This document shows positions 11,691 through 21,660 of a stretch of DNA of 64,000 nt, one piece after another (the first letter of the stretch is position 1; every line of letters starts with the position of its first letter). Position numbers and translations under genes: made by a program. A model generated the notes under the pieces. The model worked only from the letters and a program-made list of their open reading frames with translations, did not search any database and was not told where the DNA came from. The stretch is from Drosophila miranda (taxonomy: Eukaryota > Arthropoda > Insecta > Diptera > Drosophilidae), in assembly GCF_003369915.1 (NCBI RefSeq), contig NC_046675.1:3782001-3846000 (forward strand), given 5' to 3'.

Positions 11691-12582
11691 CTATAGTGTA
11701 CACGATATCCTCTTCCTCCTTCATGTAGACGTTAAGTCTACAGGCCTGCGTCTCGGCCCATAGAAGCCTCGTCATTTTCTGCTCCACTGCCTCTGCATCC
11801 TCTGGAGACAATTTATTTAATTCCGAATCCCAGTATGCGCATATGGGTCTAGTCTGGGGAGCGGGCATAGCCGACGACCTATGCACAACCTGAGGAGCGG
11901 TCCTAGCCGGCGGAGGACTGGGCCTAGCCGTGGGAGCGGGCATAGCTGGCAGACTGGTCCTAGTCTGCATACTGCGTTTTGCCTGCGGACTGGGACTTGG
12001 CTGCTTGTTGCGCTTAACTTGCGGACTGGGAGTAGTATCCGGCTTAACGAGTTCTCCCACAAAAACGGTAGAAATATTTGCTGTGGAACTGTAGAAAACA
12101 CGCAACATAAAAATCCATTTATAAGTAAAATATCCATAATACATACCGTTTCTGCGGATATGTATACAGGAATTCCATGTGTGGAGCAAACCGCCATTTT
12201 ACACGGTCGTTTTCCTTTGGGTTCTTGTGAGCCAATGGGTCCCATTCATCACTTCCTCTCCTGACAGTCCCCTTTCCAGATAGTTTCATATGGTAGCGGT
12301 AGCTGTCCCTCAAAGATTTCCAAGCGTTTTTGCAAGTAAAGACTGAAAAACATACATATGAATAATTACACATTCCAATTAAAATCAGTTTAACTTACCA
12401 TCTCTATTCATCTCAGAGGCCACAGCCTCCCATGAGCTCCTCAGCGCATTGCCATCGAAATGTTTTTTATTCCTCACATCCCATATAGTAGTCCTTTTTT
12501 GAACAGCATTGATGAGTTTCAGTTTGTCTTTATAATCGAATTCTTCTAGCCGTCTGGCTCGCGTGTAGCCCTCGCCGTCCAT
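11686..12582 (-). CDS. MADF-domain protein with BESS-like C-terminus (260 aa)
   Basis: Three exons: 12582-12399, 12342-12147 and 12088-11686. The two short introns (56 and 58 bp) have GTAAGT and GTATGT donors and TTTCAG and CTACAG acceptors; all frames join, giving 260 aa. Residues about 22-100 show the MADF pattern of Myb/SANT-like DNA-binding proteins: LINAVQKRTTIWDV, then WEAVASEM, then CKNAWKSLRDSYRYH. A proline-rich, basic linker with degenerate PSPQxKR and PAPxxRP repeats follows. The end, YWDSELNKLSPEDAEAVEQK, resembles a short BESS interaction motif. Such proteins are usually transcription regulators and form a large, fast-changing family in flies; the target is unknown. I do not recognise a specific orthologue. 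The stop codon lies within an AATAAA. The gene sits between copies of a dispersed repeat. It could also be a domesticated transposon-derived gene. Confidence 0.8.
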
Positions 12583-12750
12583 TTTGCTTGTGTTTTGTCA
12601 GTTCGCTAGCGAAAAGTAGAATATATATTTTTTTCTTCGCCTCTCGTCACAGCTGTAAACAAAGATTTCTTATCGATTACGATTCAAAAAGCAGCCCTGT
12701 TTTTCGCTGGAAAAAAAGAGCCAAGGCTGCGTGGTAGAGCTGCTAGGATC
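12583..12750 (-). promoter_or_regulatory. MADF gene upstream region with DRE-like core
   Basis: TATCGAT at 12671-12677, about 90 bp before the ATG, matches seven of eight bases of the DRE (TATCGATA) bound by DREF at fly housekeeping promoters. The perfect palindrome TTCGCTAGCGAA lies at 12602-12613, just upstream of the start codon. No TATA box is seen. Promoter use is inferred from position. Confidence 0.4.
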
Positions 12751-13060
12751 TGTATTTGTTTGACCTTTTTCGCTAATACCTTTTTTACGCAAAATACAAT
12801 AAAAGAAAGTATCTAGAATGAGCCACTTATGTACAAAACTGATCCATAAATCATATAAATTTATGTGGGTAGGGCTGACAGATCTATATAGCTAGTATTA
12901 TTCCACGGAAGATACAAATTGAAGAATATGATACATTTTCGGTATTTTTTAGGGTGAGACCGTATATTTGATTGGGACTTGTTCTTTTGTTTTTTGGGAC
13001 CTGTTCTCTATTTTGTGGTCGGAAATTTTCTCAAATTGAGGGAATTTTTCCGGGATACAA
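12751..13060 (-). repeat. Dispersed repeat family, copy 1 (partial)
   Basis: This copy aligns with the reverse complement of 21661-22110 over a first block: TTTGTTTGACC, ACGCAAAATACAATAAAAG, then ATTTATGTGGGTAGGGCTGA, then GATCTATATAGCTAGTA and ATTCCACGGAA. After about 12935 it departs from the long copies and continues into TTCGGTATTTTT and GACCGTATA, a segment shared only with copy 3. There is no coding capacity. Orientation is given relative to the copy at 21661-22110. Confidence 0.75.
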
Positions 13061-13079
13061 TGTCCTTTTCAGTTCAACG

Positions 13080-13480
13080 TTTCATTTGTTTGAAAATGTT
13101 CGCTAAAATGCAAAATGCAATAAAAGCAAGTGGTTAAAATAAGCCAGTTAGGTAGAAAACTGATTCATTAATCGGATAAAATAGCATGGCTAAATGTACT
13201 ATATAGCTGGTAATATTCGACGGAATATCAAAAACGAGCAATATGGTTTCCAATCCTTGACGGAGAACGATTAACCTATTATTAGCTAACGGGGAATTTC
13301 AATTTTCCATCGAATATAATGAAAATGTAATAATTTTAGCGCAGTTCAGGTTAAAGGTATCGTGGTTTTTTTAAGTTCAGAGGATATTTTCCGCCGTTTA
13401 CCTCAATAAGTGTAACTAATTAAAGATAGGGGGCTTAAGCGGGCTAAGTTCGGTTTTTCATCATATGAGACGATATATTG
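13080..13480 (-). repeat. Dispersed repeat family, copy 2 (longest local copy)
   Basis: Colinear with the reverse complement of 21661-22110 over about 400 bp. Shared blocks include GCAATAAAAGCAAGT, GTAGAAAA, GGATAAAAT, AGCTGGTAATATTC, ACGGAATATCAAAA, CAATATGG, TCCTTGACGGAGAAC, CCATCGAA, TTTAGCGCAGTT, TTTTTTAAGTT and GGGCTAAGTTCG. The copies are old enough to differ by many substitutions and small indels. No open reading frame is kept. Confidence 0.85.
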
Positions 13481-13740
13481 TTGTTGAGGAACCAAAATTG
13501 AGGCAAAAACCATCCAAGTCAAGTATTTAAAATCAGCCAGTCAAGTAGAAAATAAATTTATTGATTGGATAAACTTATGAGGGCAGAGCTGAGAGATCTA
13601 TATAGCTAGTTTTATTTCACGGAATATCAAAATCGAGGAATATAGAACTTGAATTCGTCAGTATATTTACGGTATATTTTTTAAATGACATGGTATATTT
13701 TGGTATATTTCTGAGCGTCAGACCGTATACTTCATCGATA
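13481..13740 (-). repeat. Dispersed repeat family, copy 3, running into the ATPsynCF6 promoter
   Basis: It shares CAAGTATTTAAAATCAGCCA, AAGTAGAAAATA, TTATTGATTGGATAAA, GATCTATATAGCTAGT and CACGGAATATCAAAATCGAG with the other copies. Like copy 1 it departs from the long form after GGAATAT and passes into GTATATTT-rich sequence with GACCGTATA, ending beside the motif 1 element of ATPsynCF6. Confidence 0.8.
13657..13710 (+). promoter_or_regulatory. Cluster of Ohler motif 6-like elements upstream of ATPsynCF6
   Basis: GTCAGTATATTT (13657-13668) and TTTGGTATATTT (13699-13710) both match the fly core promoter motif 6 consensus KTYRGTATWTTT at all positions; two further near matches lie between them. 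Motif 6 is commonly found with motif 1 in broad, TATA-less fly promoters, and motif 1 follows 34 bp downstream. Confidence 0.55.
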
Positions 13741-13743
13741 TCG

Positions 13744-13754
13744 CGGTCACACTG
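13744..13754 (+). promoter_or_regulatory. Ohler motif 1 core promoter element of ATPsynCF6
   Basis: CGGTCACACTG fits YGGTCACACTR at every position. It is preceded by ATCGATA (13734-13740), a seven-base match to the DRE. The likely transcription start is close to this element. A donor-like AAAG|GTAAAA at 13794/13795 and a CCTGCAG acceptor ending directly before the ATG at 13994 suggest a 5' untranslated exon and a leader intron of about 199 bp. Confidence 0.65.
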
Positions 13755-13993
13755 TCAATCACTTTTCAACAAAAAAGTTTGCAACGAATAAAAGGTAAAA
13801 ACTATATAGAAACAATATAGAAAAGGATCTGGAAGGTGTGTTCTAAAGGACTTTGTGAACTATAACTAGCGAAAGCTTTTGATAGCTTTGTGAACTAGCA
13901 AAACAACACCACATATTACATAACCTTTTTAAGGTTACATAGGAGAGGATAGCTGAAATTCGCGCAATTCTAAGATATTCTATTTACCTGCAG

Positions 13994-14378
13994 ATGCTGT
14001 CGCAATCAATTCTGACTGGCGTGCGTGTGCTCCGCACGGAGGCTCGCCGGAACTTTGGCCTGGCTGCCCCAGCCCTGAACAAGGTGTCCGATCCCATCCA
14101 GCAGCTGTTCCTCGACAAAGTGCGCGAGTACAAGCAGAAGAGCACGTAAGTGTAGATGGGAAAAGTCTTCCATAGAATCCATTCGTTATCATCTCTGTTT
14201 TTACTGCAGCGGTGGCAAACTGGTCGATTCCAATCCCGAGATTGAGCGCGACAGGAAGACGGAACTGGACCGTGTGGCCAAGCAGTTCGGCAGCGATGGC
14301 AAGACCGATATGCTCAAGTTCCCCGAATTCACGTTCCCCGAGGTCAAGATTGATCCCATCACCCAGAGCGCCAACTAA
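13994..14378 (+). CDS. ATPsynCF6: ATP synthase coupling factor 6 (F6), mitochondrial
   Basis: Two coding exons, 13994-14145 and 14210-14378, separated by a 64-bp intron (GTAAGT donor, CTGCAG acceptor), give 106 aa. The N-terminus MLSQSILTGVRVLRTEARRN is a basic, acid-free mitochondrial targeting peptide. The mature part carries the F6 pattern: DPIQQLFLDKVREY, then KSTGGKLVDSNPEIERD, and FPEFTFPEVKID near the end. F6 is a small helical subunit of the peripheral stalk of F1Fo-ATP synthase and helps tie F1 to the membrane part. The length equals that expected for the fly protein. The start is the only suitable ATG, and an acceptor-like CTGCAG abuts it, so the leader is probably spliced. The gene is convergent with Pol epsilon. 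Confidence 0.95.
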
Positions 14379-14703
14379 ACTATCCGCAGATATATTCGTG
14401 TGAATTAGTTAAATTGTTTTTAAGTTCTCCCTTTCTCTGCTTAGCAAGAGAGTGTGCTCCGACAGGAGAGGATTACATCTACAAATAAATCCGGAAAACA
14501 TCAAGAAGCGATTGCATATAGGTAGATATATTGAAGATCTACAGATATATATATTGGTGCTCAGTTGATTTATAAGTCCTGAGGCAGAAAGATGTGGGAT
14601 ATTATTAGCCCTAATGTCTCTTATAACGCTTATGTACTCGTATATTTAGATGCTATCGATACAAATGATTTCCTTAATCTAAGACGAAGAACGAAACAAA
14701 ACC
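14379..14703. other. Short convergent 3' interval between ATPsynCF6 and Pol epsilon
   Basis: Only about 325 bp separate the two stop codons. The plus-strand AATAAA at 14484-14489 lies 106 bp after the ATPsynCF6 stop. No clear AATAAA is seen for Pol epsilon on the minus strand before the other gene, so the two 3' untranslated regions may overlap. Confidence 0.6.
14484..14489 (+). terminator. Poly(A) signal of ATPsynCF6
   Basis: Canonical AATAAA, 106 bp after the ATPsynCF6 stop codon. Confidence 0.65.
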
Positions 14704-17700
14704 CTATCTGGGGGTATCGATGGCCTGCTGCACTGTTTGCTGGAGCAGCTGCATCTTGTGGTTGGTGGCCACCTTGCTGAATGTCTGGAGCAGTGTCTGG
14801 ATGTCCTTGCCGCTGATGAGGGGCACAAAGTTACCCGCACAGGTGCAGAATTCGGCCAGGTTCTCGCGCTTGATCTCATTGCAGCGGGCACAGCGCAGAT
14901 CCTGCAGTACGAAGGACATCATCTTGCGCTGCAGGGCATCCAGCATGCGCATCTCAATCTCCTCGTTGTCGTAGGCCACATAGCACTGGGCGCACAACCA
15001 GACAGGTCTAGAAAGAATCATTCAATTAAAAGGGATTCGAAAGAGCAATGAAATGGGGTTTCCACTCACATGCCATCCTTCATGGCGCGATGCTTGTCCT
15101 TGCAGAGATCCAAATCGCGACAGTGATTGCAGGCCTTGCAGATGACCTCGTTGATGATGTAGCTGTCGCAGGGATCCTGCCACTCGGCCATGTCCGAGAA
15201 CTCGCCAATGCCCACGAGTCGCAGCATGTTCCGCCGCAGCTCGTTGATCTGCTCCGCGAGGGTCTTGTCCACACTCAGCACCTTGATCATGGTGCGGATC
15301 AGCTCCAGTCCCGGACTGGGCTTCCCCTTGCCATAGTTCTTGTGCAGCTTGAGGATAAAGTCAAAGGCACAGTGCGAGATGTCTCTGATGGCCTGCTCCG
15401 TGGTCTTCCGCTCGGCGAGAGACTGCATGAAGAGCGTAATGAGCGACTCGAATTTCTCCCGGCACTCGTTCTCCTCGGGCAGCCGCTCCCCGATGGTCCA
15501 ATTGAGCTCTAGAGCGAGCTCATCCTCTGCCTCTGGCTCTTGGTCAGCATTGGCTGAGGGATCCCTGTTCTCCTCCTCCTCATCATCATCATCGTCGTCG
15601 TCGTCATTCTCCTCGTGATTTCTATCCCTCTCCTGCCGCATGGTGGTAGACACAATGGAGGACACTGTCTCATCTATGCCCTTGGGCAGCTTCCCACGGA
15701 TCCCGGAGAAGTTGGCCTGGTCCAGCCAGAGCATAAAGTTCCAGCACTGCTCGAAGGACAGCTGAATCGAGTGGAACATTTCCTTGTTCCTCAGACTCTG
15801 GACAATGTAGTCCACATAGCCCAGGGCATCCGACACTGTCTTCTTCCCTGAGCTGAGGATAATCCGATTGAAGTCCGCATAGACGATGGTGGCGCCCAGG
15901 CGCTTGAACTCCGCTATGATCCGCAGGAACATCTTTCGCATGAGATTGTTGAGGGATCTCCTCAGGGCAGGATCGTAGAGCAGGGCATTGCTGGACCGCA
16001 CCCAGCGATAGAAGTGCACGATCTGAAAGTCGGAGAAGATGTTCCGATTGATGGACACCTCCCGCAGCCAGCCGTTCACCATGGAACGCATCACGCGAAA
16101 GGCCGCGGAGCAGAGGGCCGTCTCATCGTAGCTGGGGAGAGTGGCCGCCGGCACAGTGCCGATCATCTCCTCCAGGGAGGCCTGCGGCATCACATCGAAG
16201 GTGATGGCCGAGGAGGCGCCCTCCATCTCCTGAATCTTGTTCGACTGCAGCAGCGCGCTCACCGCCAGGCTGTCCAGCGCCAGTTCCACACAGACATTCG
16301 GATAGAAGCCCGCCTTGTTCTGCACCACGCTGATGTTCTCCTCGAATTCCGCCAGTAGTCGACTGTCGTCCGCCTCGCGTCCGCCCAGATCCGGCCTCGT
16401 ACTCGCGGACCACCAGAGCACAAAATTGTGGCGCTGCAGAAGGCGGGCGAAGAACAGATCCGCTCCAAAGAGAACTGTGTCGGGGGGCATGTTGCCAATG
16501 GGTACATGGAAGTACCGACACTGATCCAGCATCAGATCGAGGACATTGTTGAGGTTCAGGAAGTGCCGAAACACGGCCCTGGTACCCTGCCGCTGCCAAT
16601 CCAAGCCCGAGAGCAGGCTGGCATCATCCGAGATGTGGATCTGGGCCTGGGGAAACTCCAACAGAATGGGCATGGCCAGCGAGAGTTTTCTCGCCTCCAG
16701 CGCCGTCTGCAGGCAGATCATGGTGGGTCCCTGGTGCTCCTGCTTGTAGGTGGTCAGGGCACGCTGAATGTGCCTGTAGATCTGCTTGACATCCACTTCG
16801 ATGACCACCTCAAAGGTGTAATCCTCGGCTGGTATCTTCTCCTGCTCCGCCGCCGTGAGGTTCTTGAGTAGAGCCAGCCGTTCGGCGGCGTACATCTGCC
16901 CGAGATTGGGCATCTGATTGGCACGCACCGTGTCCAGGGCGAAGATGTAACCCTTCTTGCTGGGCATCAGTATGAGCGACCAGATTTCCTTCTTGGCCGT
17001 CGGAGTGTTGTGCTGGTACAAGTAGATCTTCCGCATCCGCGCATTGGCCATCGCCAGGTACTGGACCTGCGTTTGGGGCCGCTGTTCCAGCTGCTCGATG
17101 CTGAAGCTCTCCAGCTCCTTGGTGGAAAGCATGGCCAGGCGACGGGACTCCTCGCGCTGCACGCCACAGATGCAGCCCATGTCCATGAGGGCGCGGAACT
17201 CCAGCGTCATTTGCGTCTCGTAGATGCCCTCGATGTCTGGCGTGGCCAGATCCGCCAGCATTCCCAGGGAATTATCTCGAAAGAGCTGCTCGGGCACACT
17301 GTATCGATACAGATTGAACATGGGTCGGGAGCGGGGAAGCACGCGGTTCACCTTGCGCCACAGTTGTCCCTCCTCTGGAGGGGCAGCGCTCCTCTGATTC
17401 ACATAGAAGATCCTGGGCACCGTAAGCTTTATCCGATGCAACTCCTCTCCGATGAGAGCCCACACGGTAAAGTGTCCCAGATCATCGACTGGCACCAGCT
17501 GCAGGATCTGCCAGGGCTGGTCCAACAGCGTGCGCTGTGCACGCCTCAGGAATCCTCCCAAAGTGGCTGTCGCTCCGGGGGCCCTGGGGATCGGTGCCTC
17601 TTCGTTGCGCACCCGCTTGGAGGCCTGTCGCGAGCGCTGGCGCTGCTCTTGCTGCCATTTCCACTTCTTCTTCTGGAAACGCACCCACTCGACGATGGTC

Positions 17701-20700
17701 TTGCGGGTGTCGCCAATGGCCGGTGGGGCGCCCAGAGCCTGTCTCCAGGTAGTGGCCTGCGGCGTCTCCTCCTCCTCGCCTTCGTCCAGTTGGACTCGTT
17801 TCCTCTTCGTGACCATTGGCAAGCCTGTGGGGTCCTCTATTTCCTTGCCCGCGAGATCCTCCATGTCCCGCAGCTCCAGTTGCTTGTCCTCCAGCGCTGG
17901 CTTCGGTTTCGGGCGACTCGTGAAGATCTCATTAATGCGCCGCTGCTTGAGGACATCGTTCTTCTCCAGCATCTTCTTGTGGAGCCAGTCGGGATGCTGG
18001 ACCCTCGGCACGGGATTGGCCAGTCCCTGCAGGGCCGCTGGAATGGTGATGATCTTCTGTATGGTGCCACCCAATCGCTCGATGTAGTAGTTCCAATCGA
18101 GGACATCCCTGATGTCCGCGTCACCCATGGTGTTGTCCTTGAGCCAGCGACGGAGATGATGCCGCCGCACACTGGCCTCCGACTGGAAGATGGCCAGCGG
18201 AATGGCCCGCTCCGTGACGGGAGCACCTTCGGGTTTCTTGGAGATGATGTACTTGCAGGCGAGGCCCGCATCCTTGACCATTTGCTCGCCCAGGAACTCG
18301 GCCAGCCGCTTGGCCGTCGAAATGGAGGTGCTCTTCTGGGCGCCGTACTCCTCCAGCTTCTTGGACATCGACTTGTTCTCGGCAATCAGCTCGAATAGCT
18401 CCGAGTCGGGCAGATTGGAGCCGCGGCTGTAGAGGACATCCAGCCAGTAGTCGGCCACTTTGGCCACCGATCCATAGCACTCCTCCAAGGTGCTGCCCGC
18501 CAGGAAGGCCTCAAACACGGAGCTCTGGAAATTCTTGATCAACTGCAGTTCGCCGCGACGCTTCACCTCGAAGCCCTTGAGCTCCGCCAGGGATCCATCG
18601 AAGTTGAAGACGGCATAGCGTTTCTTTAGCTTCTTGCCCTCCTCCTTCGCGGCGGGCAGGACCATGGCGAGGTAGGGACCATCCACCTCAAAGAAAATGG
18701 AATTCTCATCACGGATGTCGTACTGGGGAGCGGGATCTTCGCCCTCTTTATCCTCGTTCTTCCTCAATTCGTGGTACTGATCGTTGGTAAAGTGATCCTT
18801 GACCATTGTATTGAGCACTGCATTCGGGTAGGAGATGTTGATCTTCTTTTTCTTCTCGTGGCTCGTTTGCACGGTGAACTCCTGCGGAAAGGATCCTGGC
18901 AGTATGCACCATATACCATCCGTGTCCAGTTCCAAGGGACGACCCACCCGCTCGATGATCTCCCGCGCCTTGGTGATGATATTCGATCCCGTGAGGCAGA
19001 CAATACCCGCCATGGGCATCGAGTGCCAGCGAGCACCTCGTCGCATCACATAGCCGTAGAAGGAGTTCAGGATGCACTTGTGGGCCAGCTGCAGGGAATC
19101 GTAGAGCACCTCTCTGCCCTTGGCCGCCTTGATCTCGGCTGCATCCCCCGAGGCCACAGCGGACGTGACTGAGGCCTTGGCCACCTTCGTGAGACCCTTG
19201 TACTCGTATCGCCGGTCCCTGAAGGCGCGCACCGTGTCCACATAGAAGCTGTTCTCCTTCTGGCAGATGGTCGAGTTGCGGGTCTCCAGTTTTGTGAGCT
19301 TCGTCTTCTTGTACGCCTTGCGGCAGTAGTCTGACAGACGCTTCTTCTCGTACGCCGCCTGGTCCTCCTTGGAGAGCTCGTGGAAGGCGCGCGTCGGTCC
19401 GCCCGGGAAGAGCGATGGAAACTTTTCCGTCTCCAGCTGCTGCTGGATCCGCTGGAACTCGTTGCGCGACGCAGGCAGCATCTCTCCGCGCCACAGCCAG
19501 TCCATGGAGCGTTTGCACCGGACCCCGGGCTTGTTGAAGTCACAGGCGGCACAGTCCAGATCGCTGACCATCGCCGAGGGTTGCAGGCGATTCGTGAGAA
19601 TGATATTGGGGTACATGGCACCCACATCCAAATGATAGATGACCGGCTGCTCCAGACGATTGGGTATGTCGTGAAGGCCCTGCAAGCCTTGGAGAATCTC
19701 CTGTTTGACTTCCTCGAGATTCAGGACCTGCTCCATGGGTATGCCCTCCTCTACGACGATGGCATGACGCAAGACACCATCGATTTGCTCCATTAGCTGC
19801 TTCACCATCGTGGGATCTAGTCGGAAGCGACAGGGGATATCCGCCCGAAACACACCAGACTCCAGAGCTTCCACATGGCCGCCGACATAGGTCTCGGAGT
19901 CCAGGACATGACCCTCGTTGGAGAGCTTGTTCAGCTCCGCCTGTTGCTTGTTGGGATAGACGATGTTCGCGTGGTAGGCCTCCACCATGAGCAGCGTCTC
20001 GCAGAGGGTGCCCGAGCCCTTGCGCAGAATCTCGTCGGGTTCCATGGGAATGATGGTGTTCAGGGCAAAGATGAACGGATGCACGTACTTCATGTAGAGG
20101 TAGTACGTGGCCACCGCATCCGACACCGAGTAGTTGGCCAGCACCTGGGGCTGCTCTACGGCCATGCGGCACATGTCCTCGGGATCCAGCTCCACGGGAT
20201 CGTAGCGCAGCTTGGCTTTGGCCACCGCCTTGAGGCCCTGAGAGCCCACCGGTAGATACGAGTCACGTTTCACCCAGCAGAGGCAGTCCATGTGGATGGA
20301 GGGGCGACTCAGATAGATGCCATCCCGCATCTTGGAGAAGCCAATCTCCTGCTTCATATCCAGGTCGTAGACGGCGGCACGCGTCTCCACAAAAGGCCAG
20401 TCGAAAAAGTCCCCGTTGTAGGTGACAATGATGTGGGGACGCACCTCCATGATGTGATCGAAGAACTTCTGCAGGAGCTGCATCTCGTTGTCCTCGTTGT
20501 AGACCACGAAATTCCCCTCAAATTCCGGCTTTGGGGTGTACTCAAAGTCGTCCACATTCGAGGAGATAATCTCCCGGTTGGTTATCAGAAATCCTTGGCC
20601 ATCGATCATGTAGGATATCATCATTATCTGATCCGTTTGGGCATCGGGAAACTTCAGCGGCAGCTTAGTGGTCTCTATATCGAAGGCCAGGACCACGGGT

Positions 20701-21610
20701 TCGGGTCTGTCCAAGATATCCGGCCTCGGCGAGATGTGAGGCATCTCCACGCCGCTCCTGCAGCGAATGTTGTACCACAGACCGCAGAATATTCGCAGAT
20801 CTATGGAGACCCTCACATGGTAGGGCACATCGTGCTCGCGTATGTCCATGATGCAGTCCATGTAGTCCTGCTGCCGCTTGCCCAGCCCCTCCTCCCTATT
20901 CGCCGAGGATTGGGCCAGGGATGTGGCCAGCATTTGCATGTAGTACGTGTTAGATTTCTGCCGCTCCGTGTTACGCCGCACGGCGGCCATTAGCTCGCGG
21001 CGCACTTTCGTCATGGCCGTCTGGTTGAGGAACGAGAGCTTCAGGTAGTTCTGCTGCAAGCCTGACAGATGGTTGGGCAGGTCCAGATCCTCTTTGGAGA
21101 TGTGCTCCAGGCTGGCGATCTGCCCGGAGTATTTGCGGCCCAAGAAGCGTGCCACTTCCAGGTGCATGTTGTCATCGGGTCGGACCAGCAGATAGGGCTT
21201 GTAGGCCACTGTGCACTTGAAGCGGGATCCATCCATTTGGATAAAGAACAGATCCAAGGCGGCTATCAACCGACGATCCTCATCCAGCACTTCGTTCTGT
21301 ATGGGGAAACTCTCTGTTTTAAGAGGGTTTTTAATGCCTTTAATGGTTTAATTCTTACCGCATGCATATTGATGAGATAGCCGGTGCGCTCCTGGCTATC
21401 CTTGACTCTATCGAAGCCATATTTTGAGTCAATTTTATCATTCTCCCGCGACTGACGGTAGCCTGCCTCGTTGTAAAAGTCATCGCTGAAGGAAAACCCG
21501 CTAATAAAACGCACTTTTCCCTTAAATCCTAACACTCACCCTTCAGTTCTGTTTTCGCTAACGAATTTTCCAGTGTTTTGCAGAGTTTTGGCTTTGCCAA
21601 TTTCAGCCAT
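14704..21610 (-). CDS. PolE1: DNA polymerase epsilon catalytic subunit (2242 aa)
   Basis: Four exons: 21610-21540, 21485-21359, 21296-15070 and 15007-14704. All three introns are 54-63 bp, and the spliced length is exactly 2243 codons with the TAG. It is the leading-strand replicative polymerase, with 3'-5' proofreading. The exonuclease Exo I motif [14 protein letters not shown] starts near residue 271. Polymerase motif [20 protein letters not shown], is near residue 620, and motif C, LDTDGIW, near 858, so the catalytic carboxylates are intact. The CysX cluster ([11 protein letters not shown]) in the polymerase domain is present. The C-terminal half is the decayed second polymerase module. 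It holds an acidic linker (a run of Asp and Glu at roughly 15,580-15,620), then the CysA and CysB zinc modules (CKACNHC.., WLCAQC, CARC..CTCAG), the last split by intron 3. It is convergent with ATPsynCF6. An E2F-like and a DRE-like site lie just upstream, as expected for a replication gene. Confidence 0.97.
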
Positions 21611-21646
21611 TTCTGCGACAGAACGTAAAATAAATATAAATAAATA

Positions 21647-21660
21647 TTTGCCGCCAAAAA
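21647..21660 (-). promoter_or_regulatory. E2F-like site upstream of Pol epsilon
   Basis: On the minus strand TTTTTGGCGGCAAA contains TTTGGCGG, which fits the E2F consensus TTTSSCGS. It lies 37-50 bp before the ATG. Fly replication genes such as PCNA and DNA polymerase alpha are known E2F targets. Binding here is inferred. Confidence 0.55.

Noticed and set aside
17010-18398. 462-codon open frame on the plus strand
   Set aside because: Exactly antisense to Pol epsilon coding sequence; produced by its GC-rich third positions. No domain, and no independent start context.
20292-20993. 233-codon plus-strand frame
   Set aside because: Antisense shadow of the Pol epsilon exonuclease domain.
21501-21539. 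Alternative acceptor for Pol epsilon intron 1 adding GFSFS
   Set aside because: It keeps frame, but the intron would be only 39 bp, below the usual fly minimum; the CTTCAG acceptor giving 54 bp was preferred.
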